Shown here piece by piece: positions 16,863-28,015 of a stretch of DNA of 39,249 nucleotides (its first letter is position 1; every line of letters starts with the position of its first letter). The notes beneath the pieces are model-generated. The model was not told where the DNA came from. It was given only the letters and a program-made list of their open reading frames with translations, and did no database searches. The stretch comes from Pseudomonas sp. (lineage in GTDB: Bacteria > Pseudomonadota > Gammaproteobacteria > Pseudomonadales > Pseudomonadaceae), in assembly GCA_016763285.1 (NCBI GenBank), contig JAESUC010000179.1:1-39249 (forward strand), written 5' to 3'. Made by a program: the position numbers and the translations under genes.

Positions 16863-17185
16863 TGAAAGGTGGAATGGCCGGGCTGATGAAGCAGGCGCAG
16901 GAAATGCAGGAAAAAATGGCGAAAATGCAGGAAGAGCTGGCCAATGCCGAAGTTACCGGCCAGTCCGGCGCCGGTCTGGTATCGGTGGTGATGACCGGTC
17001 GCCATGACGTCAAGCGCATCAGCATCGACGACAGCCTGATGAGCGAGGAAAAGGACATCCTGGAAGATCTGGTAGCTGCAGCCGTCAATGACGCAGTGCG
17101 CAAGATAGAAAAGAACAACCAGGATAAAATGGCTGGCATGACCAAAGGCATGAATCTGCCTGATGGCTTCAAGATGCCATTTTGA
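16859..17185 (+). CDS. ybaB: YbaB/EbfC nucleoid-associated protein
   Basis: A 108-residue DNA-binding protein of the YbaB/EbfC family, which forms tweezer-like dimers and is thought to organise nucleoid DNA or assist recombination. The N-terminus ([20 protein letters not shown], then a continuing helix KMQEEL) and the core ([20 protein letters not shown]) are typical. The start codon overlaps the dnaX stop (ATGA at 16859-16862); the second ATG at 16862 is an alternative that removes one residue. The dnaX-ybaB-recR order is conserved in many bacteria, so the three are probably co-transcribed. Confidence 0.95.
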   Translation: MMKGGMAGLMKQAQEMQEKMAKMQEELANAEVTGQSGAGLVSVVMTGRHDVKRISIDDSLMSEEKDILEDLVAAAVNDAVRKIEKNNQDKMAGMTKGMNLPDGFKMPF

Positions 17186-17215
17186 TTTGAGCCCTTTATT
17201 TTTTCAGGCGGTGCG

Positions 17216-17815
17216 ATGAGCTTCAGTCCCCTGATACGCCATCTGATAGATGCGCTACGTGGTTTGCCCGGCGTCGGACCCAAGACGGCTCAGCGCATGG
17301 CGCTGCATCTGCTGGAGCGCGATCGTGACGTGGCCCGGCACCTGGCCGGGGCCCTGGCAACGGCGATGGATGGCGTGGGGTACTGCAGTCAGTGCCGGAC
17401 CCTCAGCGAAAACGATATCTGCGCCATCTGCGCAGACCCGCGCCGTGATCCGAGTCTGCTTTGCGTGTTGCAGAGCCCGGCAGATGTGTGGGCGGTGGAG
17501 CAGGCCGGCGGATATGGCGGCAAGTATTTCGTCCTCAAGGGACAGCTGTCGCCGATCGACGGTATGGGGCCGGAGGAGATCGGCATCCCGGCCCTGTTGG
17601 CAGCGGTTGAGCGCAACGGGGTGGCTGAGGTGATACTGGCGACCAACCCCACCGTGGAAGGCGAGGCTACGGCGCACTATATTGCCAGCATGCTCAAGCC
17701 TCGCGGTATCAAGGTTTCACGTATCGCCCATGGTGTACCGCTGGGCGGCGAGCTGGAATATATCGACGGCGGCACCCTGGCCCACGCTCTGGCTGGACGC
17801 ACGCCGATAGTCTGA
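17216..17815 (+). CDS. recR: Recombination protein RecR
   Basis: RecR acts with RecF/RecO to load RecA on single-stranded gaps. The 199-residue length is standard. The N-terminal helix-hairpin-helix ([20 protein letters not shown], about residues 11-30) is followed by a zinc module with Cys57, Cys60, Cys69 and Cys72. A Toprim domain follows (from about residue 80), with [20 protein letters not shown] as a conserved core. It starts 30 bp after ybaB and completes the conserved cluster. The next gene is convergent, 37 bp away, without an obvious terminator. Confidence 0.97.
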   Translation: MSFSPLIRHLIDALRGLPGVGPKTAQRMALHLLERDRDVARHLAGALATAMDGVGYCSQCRTLSENDICAICADPRRDPSLLCVLQSPADVWAVEQAGGYGGKYFVLKGQLSPIDGMGPEEIGIPALLAAVERNGVAEVILATNPTVEGEATAHYIASMLKPRGIKVSRIAHGVPLGGELEYIDGGTLAHALAGRTPIV

Positions 17816-17852
17816 ACCGAGCGGCGGGGCCGGCGGGCTGAGCGCGGTGAGA

Positions 17853-18719
17853 TCAGGAAGCCAGCTGACCACTGCGGAAATCGCGCAGTGCCTGTTCGAT
17901 TTCTTCGCGGCTGTTCATCACGAAGGGGCCGTACTGGACGATGGGCTCACGCAGCGGTTTCCCTGCTATCAGCAGGACCCTGGCACCCTCCGGCCCCGCC
18001 CGGAGGGCGATCGAGTTGCCCTCGCCGAGCCGGCCCAGCTGGCCTGCGGTGATCAGGGCCTCTTCGCGTCCCTCGATCCGCAGTTCACCTTCGTAGCCGT
18101 AGAGCATCGCATTGAGATGGCTGGCTACCGGCAGTTCGCAGGTTTCATCCTTTCCCAGTTGCAGGTCCGCATAGAGCACATCGGTTGTCTTGCCGCCGAT
18201 CGGCCCGGTGCAAAGCTCTCCGGATATCCCCAGATCGCCAGCGATCAGCCGGGCCAGGCCACCACCGGGCAGGGTGCATTCGGTGATGTCACCTGCAGGA
18301 AGGTCCCGATAGCTGGCCGGCTGCATCTTTTCCGCTGCAGGCAGGTTGACCCAGAGCTGAAAGCCGCGCATCAGGCCGGCGTCCTGCTGCGGCATCTCGG
18401 AGTGGATGATGCCGCGTCCGGCGGTCATCCACTGGACGCCACCGGGCTCGAGCAGGCCGCGATTGCCGAGATGATCCTCGTGCAGCATGCGACCCTCGAG
18501 CATGTAGGTGACCGTCTCGAAACCACGATGGGGGTGGGAGGGAAAACCGCCGACATAGTCTGCTGCCTGATCCGAGCCGAATTCATCGAGCATCAGGAAG
18601 GGGTCAAAGCGCTCGGCGCCGGTCCCGCCGAATACGCGCTTGAGCTTCACGCCGTCGCCGTCGGATGCCGCGCGGCCGACCAGCTTTTCCACCAGATCAC
18701 GTTTGATTACTGCCGCCAT
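17853..18719 (-). CDS. Pirin-family protein
   Basis: A bicupin of 288 residues. Pirins bind a metal, and some bacterial members (YhhW type) oxidise quercetin; the natural role is often unknown. The metal ligands expected from that family are all present: His62 and His64 in HPHRGFETVTY, His106 and Glu108 in GRGIIHSEM. I chose the ATG at 18719 (product MAAVIKRD...) because AAGGAG sits directly upstream; the open frame from 18761 adds residues without support. It is transcribed alone towards recR. Confidence 0.9.
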   Translation of the reverse strand: MAAVIKRDLVEKLVGRAASDGDGVKLKRVFGGTGAERFDPFLMLDEFGSDQAADYVGGFPSHPHRGFETVTYMLEGRMLHEDHLGNRGLLEPGGVQWMTAGRGIIHSEMPQQDAGLMRGFQLWVNLPAAEKMQPASYRDLPAGDITECTLPGGGLARLIAGDLGISGELCTGPIGGKTTDVLYADLQLGKDETCELPVASHLNAMLYGYEGELRIEGREEALITAGQLGRLGEGNSIALRAGPEGARVLLIAGKPLREPIVQYGPFVMNSREEIEQALRDFRSGQLAS

Positions 18720-18798
18720 GATTGACTCCTTGATTACCAATGGAGTCAGTGTATTGAGCATTTATCCGATGAAAAAGCAGAAAATATGCTGGTTATCT

Positions 18799-18813
18799 AT
18801 CGATCTGATCGAT
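18799..18813. repeat. Perfect palindrome upstream of the pirin gene
   Basis: ATCGATC and GATCGAT flank a single T, about 80 bp upstream of the pirin start codon. The size and symmetry suit an operator, but no regulator gene is adjacent. Confidence 0.35.
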
Positions 18814-18856
18814 GAGAAGGCGAGGGACACATTATGTTTGGAGAGTAACAGCATGA

Positions 18857-18884
18857 CGCCTCAACGGCCGGAGCCGCTGAGGCG
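18857..18884 (-). terminator. Stem-loop downstream of the small exported protein gene
   Basis: A 12-bp GC-rich stem (18857-18868 with 18873-18884, one mismatch) with a 4-nt loop lies 14 bp after the stop of the minus-strand gene at 18898. On that strand it is followed by a T-poor stretch, so termination would be inefficient or factor-dependent. Confidence 0.4.
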
Positions 18885-18897
18885 AGTACGGGTATGT

Positions 18898-19176
18898 TCA
18901 GTCAGCAGTGGCGTTCTGGGCCTTGAGTTCCTCGACGATGCGATCATAGGCCTGGCAGGGGTCATGCTCATCCGTAGTCGGATTGCGCAGTTGCAGCGCT
19001 ACCAGCTGCTCATAGAGCTGGTTGGCCTTGACCGGATCGCCATCTGCCAGACGGTGAACGGTCTGGGCGACTTCTTCAGCCTTGGCAACGGCCTCTTCAT
19101 CGGTGCATGCGGCGAAGGCAGGCACGGAAGCGATGCTGAGCATACCGGCGATAATCAGGCTGGATAGTGTTTTCAT
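18898..19176 (-). CDS. Small periplasmic protein, function unknown
   Basis: A 92-residue protein with a clear Sec signal peptide (MKTLSSLIIAGMLSIASVPA, cleaved after FA near residue 22). The mature part is about 70 residues, mostly helical and acidic, with two cysteines (in AACTDEEAV near the mature N-terminus and in DPCQAYDR), which could form a disulfide. GAGG at suitable spacing precedes the ATG. It looks like the small helical periplasmic proteins common in Pseudomonas, but I do not recognise a named family. It is monocistronic, with a stem-loop after it and a divergent gene about 197 bp upstream; that gap holds the palindrome ATTATATAAT (about 19199-19208), which could serve as a -10 element. 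Confidence 0.8.
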   Translation of the reverse strand: MKTLSSLIIAGMLSIASVPAFAACTDEEAVAKAEEVAQTVHRLADGDPVKANQLYEQLVALQLRNPTTDEHDPCQAYDRIVEELKAQNATAD

Positions 19177-19373
19177 TGGAACCTCAACAGTTACGGGGAT
19201 TATATAATCATGTTAGCGGCAATCGGCCGAACGTCCAAGCGGGTGCGGCAATTGGCCCTGTGCCGACGCTGGAGAACCGGTCTGGATAAATACGGTAATA
19301 GAGTGGAGGTTGCGAACCGATCGCCATCACTGTAGATGTAACCAGGCTTTTCCGCCATTGATGCGAGCCCCGT

Positions 19374-20126
19374 ATGTCCGGCCATAGTGCAAAGGTGTTT
19401 CCCGTTTTGTTGCTGGTTCTGCCCTCGGGCGGTTTTGCCGAGCCCGTACTGGTGGGGTTCGGGACGCACAAGCCGCCCTATGTGTTCGAGCAGCAGAACA
19501 GTGGGCTGGAGTATGACCTGGTGGAGGCCGCGCTTGCCCAGGCCGGTCTGGAGATGAAGCCCTACTACGCGCCCCTGGAGCGCCTGCATCGGATGCTGCA
19601 AAACCGGGAGCTCGATGCCATGGCGAGTACCAACCAGACCAGTGGTGTCGATGCCCATTACTCGGACGTCTACATCGAGTACCACAACGTGGCGGTCACC
19701 CTCAGGCACAGGAATATCCGGCTGGACGCAATGGATGATCTGCAGGGTTACTCCATCAGCGCGTTCCAGCGTGCACGCTTCGTTCTGGGTCCGGAGTTCA
19801 GCTCCATGAGCGCAGCCAATCCGCGTTATCGTGAGGAAGCGCGTCAGATAACCCGCAATCTTCTGCTCTACGCTGGACGTATCGACGTGATGATCGGCGA
19901 CAGGCGAATCATCCAGGCGTTCAATGACGAAATAGCGGATCGGGTTGATGTCAGTCAGCCGGTGACCGAGCACCTTTTGTTCCCACCGACAGGTTACCGG
20001 GTCGGCTTTGTTGATCCGGCCCTGCGCGACCGGTTCGACCAGGGCCTGAGGTCGATCCGGGCCAATGGCGGTTACCAGAAGATCGACCACAGCTATGCCG
20101 CCCATAGTCCGCCAGTGACTGAATAG
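19374..20126 (+). CDS. Orphan family-3 periplasmic solute-binding protein
   Basis: A 250-residue protein with a signal peptide (hydrophobic VFPVLLLVLPSG, then GFAEPV) and the SBP_bac_3 fold: VLVGFGTHKPPYVFEQQNSG, then LEYDLVEAALAQAGLEMKPY, and the second-lobe motif GYRVGFVDPALRDRFDQGL. Such proteins normally bind amino acids or similar solutes for an ABC importer. No permease or ATPase gene is nearby, so it may work with a distant transporter or as a sensory ligand binder. The ATG at 19374 is the first possible start because an in-frame stop precedes it at 19359; no Shine-Dalgarno is visible, so a start slightly downstream is possible. Confidence 0.82.
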   Translation: MSGHSAKVFPVLLLVLPSGGFAEPVLVGFGTHKPPYVFEQQNSGLEYDLVEAALAQAGLEMKPYYAPLERLHRMLQNRELDAMASTNQTSGVDAHYSDVYIEYHNVAVTLRHRNIRLDAMDDLQGYSISAFQRARFVLGPEFSSMSAANPRYREEARQITRNLLLYAGRIDVMIGDRRIIQAFNDEIADRVDVSQPVTEHLLFPPTGYRVGFVDPALRDRFDQGLRSIRANGGYQKIDHSYAAHSPPVTE

Positions 20127-20231
20127 CCTGCATCTCTGGCCTGTCAGACCCCACGTCCATCGCTGTTATCGGATAGGCTCTGAATACCACGAATAGATCG
20201 CCGGATACGGCAGGCACCCCAGGAGTAACGC

Positions 20232-21527
20232 ATGAATGTTCCGCGCACCTTGGTTCTGGCGCTGACACTGGTCATGTCACATCACACACAGGCTCAAACC
20301 ATGCCCGCACCCGATACTGTACGTCTCGATCAGCTGCGCCTGATGGAAGGCTTTCCACCGCCGGCTGACAAGCAGGTGACAGCGCAGAACTTCCTGATGC
20401 AATTCCCCAACCTGCGGTGGGCGTTCCACCATATGCGCGAGCTGATACCCTCGCGCAACATAGGCCGCGGTGGCTCCTTGCCCGCCGCCTTGCCGGCCGG
20501 TGAGGCTCTGCGCGAGAAGATCGACAACATGACTTTCACCGGACCGCAGGGCAATACCCTGACCTTCGGTCAGTATCTGCAAGCCACCTACGCCGATGCC
20601 ACGCTGATCATGAAGGACGGCAAGCTGGTGTACGAGGCGTATCACGAGGGGATGCCTGCCGAGAACCCGCATATGCTCTGGTCGGTTACCAAATCCTTTG
20701 GCGGCCTGATCGCCACGCAGCTGCTCGAGGAAGGCACGCTCAAGGCAGATGCCCTGATTACCGAATACGTCCCGGAGCTGGAGGGCAGCGGTTGGCGTGG
20801 AGCGACCATACAGCAGTTGCTGAATATGACGGCGGACATCGACTACAGCGAAGTCTATGCCGATGAGCAATCCGATGTGATCAAGTACGCGCTCTCTGCC
20901 GGCATGTTGCCGGCCCCGGAAGGCTATGGCGGCGCCCGCAACCTGTACGGCTATCTGCCAACCATCGGCGCCGATGGCGAACACGGTGACCGTTTCATTT
21001 ACCGCACGGTCCACACGGAGGTGTTGGGGTGGGTGCTGCGCAGGGCGACGGGCAAGCATGTCGCCGAGCTGATCAGCGAGCGAATCTGGAGCAAACTCGG
21101 AGCCGAGCAGGATGCTTACATGCTGCTCGACAGCACGGGCACCGAGTGGGCCGGTGCGGGGCTCAATGCAACCCTGCGTGATCTGGGGCGCTTTGGTGAA
21201 ATGATGCGGCTGCAGGGCCGCTATAACGGTCAGCAGATCGTCAGCGGTTCGGTCATTGCCAGTATTCTTGAGGGCGCCGACCGGGAAGCGTTCAAGGCAT
21301 CAGGCCGCGATTATCAGCCTGGCTACTCCTATCGCAACCAGTGGTGGATCAGTCACAACCGTGACGGCGCCTTCGAGGCCCTTGGCGTGCATGGCCAGAT
21401 GATTCACGTTAACCCCGCCGCAGGGCTGGTGGTCGTGCGTCTGTCATCGCATCCCATAGCTACCTCGGCCGAGACCTTTCCGACCACCCGGCCGGCCCTG
21501 GCGGCATTGGCCGATCTGCTGCGCTAG
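20232..21527 (+). CDS. Secreted serine hydrolase of the beta-lactamase class C fold
   Basis: A 431-residue protein with a signal peptide (RTLVLALTLVMSHHTQA). Ser151-Val-Thr-Lys154 in LWSVTKSFGG is the nucleophile motif SxxK. Tyr257 in FIYRTVHTEVLGWVL lies 106 residues later, at the position of the second motif's tyrosine, but reads Tyr-Arg-Thr rather than Tyr-x-Asn. The family includes esterases, DD-peptidases and nylon-oligomer hydrolases; the long lead region and overall layout recall the 6-aminohexanoate-dimer hydrolase type. The natural substrate is unknown. AGGAG ahead of the ATG is good. It is transcribed alone, and its end lies in an inverted repeat shared with the convergent gene. Confidence 0.85.
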   Translation: MNVPRTLVLALTLVMSHHTQAQTMPAPDTVRLDQLRLMEGFPPPADKQVTAQNFLMQFPNLRWAFHHMRELIPSRNIGRGGSLPAALPAGEALREKIDNMTFTGPQGNTLTFGQYLQATYADATLIMKDGKLVYEAYHEGMPAENPHMLWSVTKSFGGLIATQLLEEGTLKADALITEYVPELEGSGWRGATIQQLLNMTADIDYSEVYADEQSDVIKYALSAGMLPAPEGYGGARNLYGYLPTIGADGEHGDRFIYRTVHTEVLGWVLRRATGKHVAELISERIWSKLGAEQDAYMLLDSTGTEWAGAGLNATLRDLGRFGEMMRLQGRYNGQQIVSGSVIASILEGADREAFKASGRDYQPGYSYRNQWWISHNRDGAFEALGVHGQMIHVNPAAGLVVVRLSSHPIATSAETFPTTRPALAALADLLR

Positions 21528-21588
21528 CAGCCTGTCCGACTCAGGCGTCTGCCGCAGTGGAGCAGAACTCGGTCCTGCAGGCTGCTAG
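21524..21588. repeat. Inverted repeat containing both convergent stop codons
   Basis: CTAGCAGCCTG (21524-21534) and CAGGCTGCTAG (21578-21588) form an 11-bp perfect stem around a 43-nt loop. The stop codons of the serine hydrolase (TAG at 21525) and of the convergent UPF0270 gene (21585-21587) lie in the two arms. It may act as a bidirectional termination or stabilising structure; there is no T-tract. Confidence 0.55.
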
Positions 21589-21824
21589 GCCTCATATTCC
21601 CTGAGCATGGCTGCCGGTATGTCTCGCCGGTGAGCCAGGCTGGTATCGCCGGTGTCCGGGTGATAGACAATCAGCAGCTCGCCCTTGTCTATCTGCCTGC
21701 GCAGTCGTTCCACACGTTGTTGGAGGCTGGCCTCGTAGCCATTGTCCGTCCCTTCGCGGGTGACGAAATCTTCCAGCATGCGTGCCAGCGTGTCAGGCTC
21801 CAACAGGGTATGGGGTATCAGCAT
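21585..21824 (-). CDS. UPF0270 (YheU) family protein
   Basis: A 79-residue cytoplasmic protein of the YheU family: MLIPHTLLEPDTLARMLEDF, then VTREGTDNGYEASLQQRVER, match the conserved N-terminal pattern (MLIP, L.P.TL, F..REGTDYG). The family has no established function. The length is as expected. It is divergent from the TSUP transporter gene with only 70 bp between start codons, so their promoters must overlap or share this gap. Confidence 0.88.
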   Translation of the reverse strand: MLIPHTLLEPDTLARMLEDFVTREGTDNGYEASLQQRVERLRRQIDKGELLIVYHPDTGDTSLAHRRDIPAAMLREYEA

Positions 21825-21894
21825 GGTGTCTACTTCCCGGATGACATGGGCGGTAATGATACACTGCGCAGCTGTTAACCGGCCGCGATTCCCT

Positions 21895-22630
21895 ATGATT
21901 ACTGATCCACTGTTCTATCTCTGCGCCATTCCCGCAGTGCTTCTCTACGGCATTGCCAAGGGCGGCTTTGGCGGCAATATTGCCATCCTGTCGGTCCCGT
22001 TGATGGCTCTGGTCATGTCGCCGCAGCAGGCCGCGGCCATTCTGCTGCCGATTCTGATTGCCATGGACGCCATGGCCCTGCGGACCTTTCGCGGCCGCTG
22101 GGACAGAGCCAACCTGCGGATCATCCTGCCCGCTTCCCTGGTGGGTGTGCTGCTCGGGGGGCTGACGTTCCGGGTCCTCAATGATGCCCACATCCAGTTG
22201 ATGATTGGCGCGATCGCGCTGATCTTCACGCTCAATATCTGGCTGCGTCGGGGGGAGCCCGCGCCCCGGGCGGCAGGACGCCTGCGGGGCAGTTTCTGGG
22301 GCATGGTCGCCGGCTTCACCAGCTTTGGTATTCACGCCGGGGGACCGCCGATCAACGTCTATCTGCTGCCGCAGAAACTCGACAAGACCTTGCTGATGGG
22401 CACCATAGCGGTGTTTTTTGCGGTCGTTAACCTCGCCAAGCTGCCGGCGTATATCTATCTGGGGCAGTTCGATACCACCAACTTGCTCACGGCTCTGGTA
22501 TTGCTTCCCCTGGCGCCGATCGGCGTGCGCATGGGGTTCTGGCTGCTGCAACGCAGCAACGAGAAGCTGATCTACCAGCTGTGCTATGTGTTCCTGTTCG
22601 TGACGGGTGGGCGGCTGTTCTATCAGGGGG

Positions 22631-22656
<26 letters not shown>
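21895..22656 (+). CDS. TSUP-family (TauE/SafE) membrane transporter
   Basis: An inner-membrane protein of 253 residues with about eight hydrophobic segments, of the sulfite exporter TauE/SafE family, whose members carry sulfite, sulfonates or other organosulfur anions. Conserved features are GIAKGGFGGNIAILSVPLMA near the N-terminus, PILIAMDAMALRTFRGRWD, and GFTSFGIHAGGPPINVYLLP in the second half. I chose the ATG at 21895; the frame is open from 21742 but the added part reads across the divergent gene. No strong ribosome binding site is seen. Its last 26 bases overlap the end of the convergent kinase gene. Confidence 0.88.
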
Positions 22657-25432
<2,776 letters not shown>

Positions 25433-25550
25433 ACCTTGCGGACGCGCCGGCTCTTGGGTTTGTTATCGGCGTGCCACTATTGATGCTAGCACAGCACTGG
25501 CAGAAAGGTGTTTCGCCAGAACGCTGCCCATGCCTGCTCCGAGAGAGGGC

Positions 25551-27536
25551 TCAGGTCCCACGTATCAAGTGGCGCAGGAGAAAGCGACTGGGGTGTACTG
25601 CGCGCACCAGATCGCTCGGTAGTGGCAAAGGCTCGTTCTCCAGCAACGCGCCGATCAGTTCCCCGCTGAGGGGGGCGCTGATCAGACCCCGCGAACCATG
25701 GGCTGCATTGATATATAACCCGCGATGCCATGGCGCAGCGTTGCAGGGCTGCTTCGATGCATCCTTGGCCAGCACAGCGTAATCCTGTCGAAACTGCTCG
25801 GCATCCACCACCGGGCCGATCAGTGGCAGGTAATCCGGGGATGTACAGCGCAGGGCGGCCCGGCCCTGCAGTGTCTCAGGCAGCAGTGCGGCCCCGCTGC
25901 GCAGGGCGCTGTCGAGTTGCGGTGACAGGCTGGTCAGCAGCTCGAGGTTGCTGGCGTTTTCCTCTGCACTGGGTTCGGTATCCGAGCGGTCAAAACGAAA
26001 ACTGGCGCCTACATAATGCGCCCCTAGGCGTGCCGGAGAGACGTAGCCTTCGCCGCACAGTACGCTACGCAACGCCTTGCTGCCGGCCGTAACGGGCAGG
26101 CGGGTAACCTGGCCGCGAATGGACTTGAGCGGCAGATGCGCGGTCTGCAGAAAGCGCCTGCTGTCACCAGCGCTGCAGACGATGGCGACCGGCGCCGACT
26201 TGAGAGTCAGGCCCTGAGCGTCGATCGCGTGCCAGCGGTCTGCGCGATAGTCCAGGTGCATGGCTTCGCTACAGCTTTTCAGCTCGATGGCGGGGTGCTG
26301 GAGCAACCGGGCGCACAGGGCCGGGGGGTTGACCCAGCCGCCAGCGGGGAAGTGGAGCCCCCCTTCGCTGACCTCGACACCAGCGATCGCGCTGGCCTCG
26401 GCTGCGTCCACCCCATGCAGAAACTCGGTTGGGTAGCCCTGCTCTGCCAGGGCACGCAAACGGGCGGTTTCCTTGGCATTGCCACTCAATTGCAGGACGC
26501 CGCAGGCAGACCAGCCGATGCCATCTTCGGGCAGCACGCTACGCAGCAGATGCAGACTGTAGGCATAGCTGCTCTGGATGAAGCGTGACAGGGGCGGATG
26601 GTGGGGCGACAGCTTGCAATAGAGAATGCCCTGGGCATTACCCGAGGCTTCCCGGGCCTCGCCGGGATGACGCTCGATCAGGGTCACCGACCAGCCGCGC
26701 CGGGCCAGTGCCCAGGCCGTGCAACAGCCAGCGAGGCCCGCACCGATGACCATGGCCTCCCGTGCAGCAAGCGGCTGCCCGGTTGGCCGCGCAAACCAGG
26801 GCGCGGTCCAGCTTGGTGCCAACTGATCCGTCAGCCTGGCAGCGAGCATTTCGCGCTTGGCTCCATGGCCCTGTGCCTGCTCGGCCATGAAACCGGCCGC
26901 AATCAGCCCCCGGCGCACTTCCCCTGCACTGGTGAAGGTGGTCAGGGTGGTTCCGGGCCGCGAGAGCCGCGCCATTTGCTGATAGAGCGCCGGCTGCCAC
27001 ATGTCAGGATCGAGCTGCGGTGCCACGCCGTCCAGAAACCAGGCATCCACCCGGGCGTCGAGCTGGGCGAGCATCGCCAACGCATCGCCTGCCAACAACG
27101 TCAGGCTGATTCTGCCGCCGTCGAATACCAGGCGCTGCCAGCCCGGTGCGGGGGAGCTGTAGTGCTGCAGCAATTGCTCGGACCAGGGAGCCAGTTCGGG
27201 CCAGAGCTCCAGAGCGCGGCGCAGATCCGCTGCCGCCAACGGGAATTTCTCGGCGCTGACGAAGTGCAGGTGGGCGTCAACCGGCGCGGTGCTGTCCCAG
27301 AGCTGCCACGCCGCAAGGAAGTTGAGTCCGGTACCAAACCCGGTTTCAGCGATACAGAAACGGGCTCCGGCTGGCAGGGTCCGCCAGCGTTCCTCCAGCT
27401 GGTTGTGACGCAGATAGACGTGACGGCTCTGTTCCAGGCCGTCATGGCGGGAGTAGTAGATGTCGCCGAAGCGAACGGAAACGGGCTGACCCTCTTCGGT
27501 CCAGCTCAGCTCCGCCAGGGATGGGGACGAACTCAC
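25551..27536 (-). CDS. mnmC: MnmC, bifunctional tRNA (mnm5s2U34) biosynthesis enzyme
   Basis: MnmC finishes the wobble-uridine modification mnm5s2U34 in tRNA: the FAD domain removes carboxymethyl from cmnm5s2U and the methyltransferase domain methylates the amine with SAM. I chose the GTG at 27536 (661 aa) because GGAGA lies just upstream and the product MSSSPSLAELSWTEEGQPVS fits the family; an ATG at 27581 has no ribosome binding site. The N-terminal domain (about 1-240) contains FCIAETGFGTGLNFLAAWQL; the C-terminal oxidoreductase (from about 258) starts with the dinucleotide motif VIGAGLAGCCTAWALARRGW. Its stop is 118 bp ahead of the kinase start on the same strand; there is no terminator between them. 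Confidence 0.95.
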   Translation of the reverse strand: MSSSPSLAELSWTEEGQPVSVRFGDIYYSRHDGLEQSRHVYLRHNQLEERWRTLPAGARFCIAETGFGTGLNFLAAWQLWDSTAPVDAHLHFVSAEKFPLAAADLRRALELWPELAPWSEQLLQHYSSPAPGWQRLVFDGGRISLTLLAGDALAMLAQLDARVDAWFLDGVAPQLDPDMWQPALYQQMARLSRPGTTLTTFTSAGEVRRGLIAAGFMAEQAQGHGAKREMLAARLTDQLAPSWTAPWFARPTGQPLAAREAMVIGAGLAGCCTAWALARRGWSVTLIERHPGEAREASGNAQGILYCKLSPHHPPLSRFIQSSYAYSLHLLRSVLPEDGIGWSACGVLQLSGNAKETARLRALAEQGYPTEFLHGVDAAEASAIAGVEVSEGGLHFPAGGWVNPPALCARLLQHPAIELKSCSEAMHLDYRADRWHAIDAQGLTLKSAPVAIVCSAGDSRRFLQTAHLPLKSIRGQVTRLPVTAGSKALRSVLCGEGYVSPARLGAHYVGASFRFDRSDTEPSAEENASNLELLTSLSPQLDSALRSGAALLPETLQGRAALRCTSPDYLPLIGPVVDAEQFRQDYAVLAKDASKQPCNAAPWHRGLYINAAHGSRGLISAPLSGELIGALLENEPLPLPSDLVRAVHPSRFLLRHLIRGT

Positions 27537-27609
27537 GGCTTCTCCAATGGCGCAACGCGGTGCGCGCCATTGTACAGCCAAGATCAGAGTGGCGCGGTAG
27601 CCTCGTGCC

Positions 27610-27762
27610 TCAGGCTGCGCCGCCCCAGTTGATATTGGGCAGAATCAGCAGTAGCCAGGTGGCTACGAATACGAGGCCGACTGCAGAAAAGCGGGTTTTG
27701 ATCGGCTTTTTCATCGCAAGTGCCTTCTTGTCGCGTTTTTTGTTGTTGTGCGCAGCCGTCAT
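27610..27762 (-). CDS. Small single-helix membrane protein, function unknown
   Basis: A 50-residue protein with a basic N-terminus (MTAAHNNKKRDKKALAMKKP) followed by one membrane helix (about residues 26-43, FSAVGLVFVATWLLLILP) and a short NINWGGAA tail. I chose the ATG at 27762, preceded by a weak GGTGA; the frame is open to 27843 but the upstream part looks non-coding. No family is recognised. It lies upstream of mnmC on the same strand (gap 73 bp to the GTG of mnmC). The topology suggests N-in, C-out. Existence is supported by composition rather than by a known homolog. Confidence 0.5.
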   Translation of the reverse strand: MTAAHNNKKRDKKALAMKKPIKTRFSAVGLVFVATWLLLILPNINWGGAA

Positions 27763-27958
27763 GTCACCGCGCTGTTGCGGGCGCCGCTGATACATCTGCA
27801 ACGCTATTGTGACTTGATGATAGATGCTGAAGCAATCGTGCATTAGACCAATTGGCTACATCCCACGCCGGGCATTTCGCGAACAGATATGAATGTGCAA
27901 TCAAACTGACATGCCGGTGTGCTGGCGCTTTGGTCAGCGTAAATGAGCTTTTTGGTCA

Positions 27959-27986
27959 TTGTCGCTGTCGCGCTGCGAGGTAGGGT
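27959..27986 (+). promoter_or_regulatory. Weak sigma-70 promoter candidate for the thiolase operon
   Basis: TTGTCG (27959-27964), 16 bp and TAGGGT (27981-27986) lie about 30 bp before the thiolase start codon. Upstream, GCTTTGGTCA and GCTTTTTGGTCA recur within about 25 bp (about 27927-27958). I did not see a clear FadR or PsrA operator. The 253-bp gap between the small membrane gene and the thiolase holds nothing else that I can support. Confidence 0.3.
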
Positions 27987-28015
27987 AGAGCACAGGGTCA
28001 CAATGGAGAGAGCAG

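Noticed and set aside
17847-18725. Plus-strand frame of 292 codons over the pirin gene
   Set aside because: Antisense to a pirin with all metal ligands intact; its start is unsupported and it has no family resemblance.
19200-20105. Minus-strand frame of 301 codons over the solute-binding protein
   Set aside because: It mirrors the codon pattern of the plus-strand gene, which has a signal peptide and family motifs; no start signal is seen.
26598-27632. Plus-strand frame of 344 codons over mnmC
   Set aside because: Antisense to the MnmC methyltransferase and FAD motifs; the composition is that of a GC-skew shadow.
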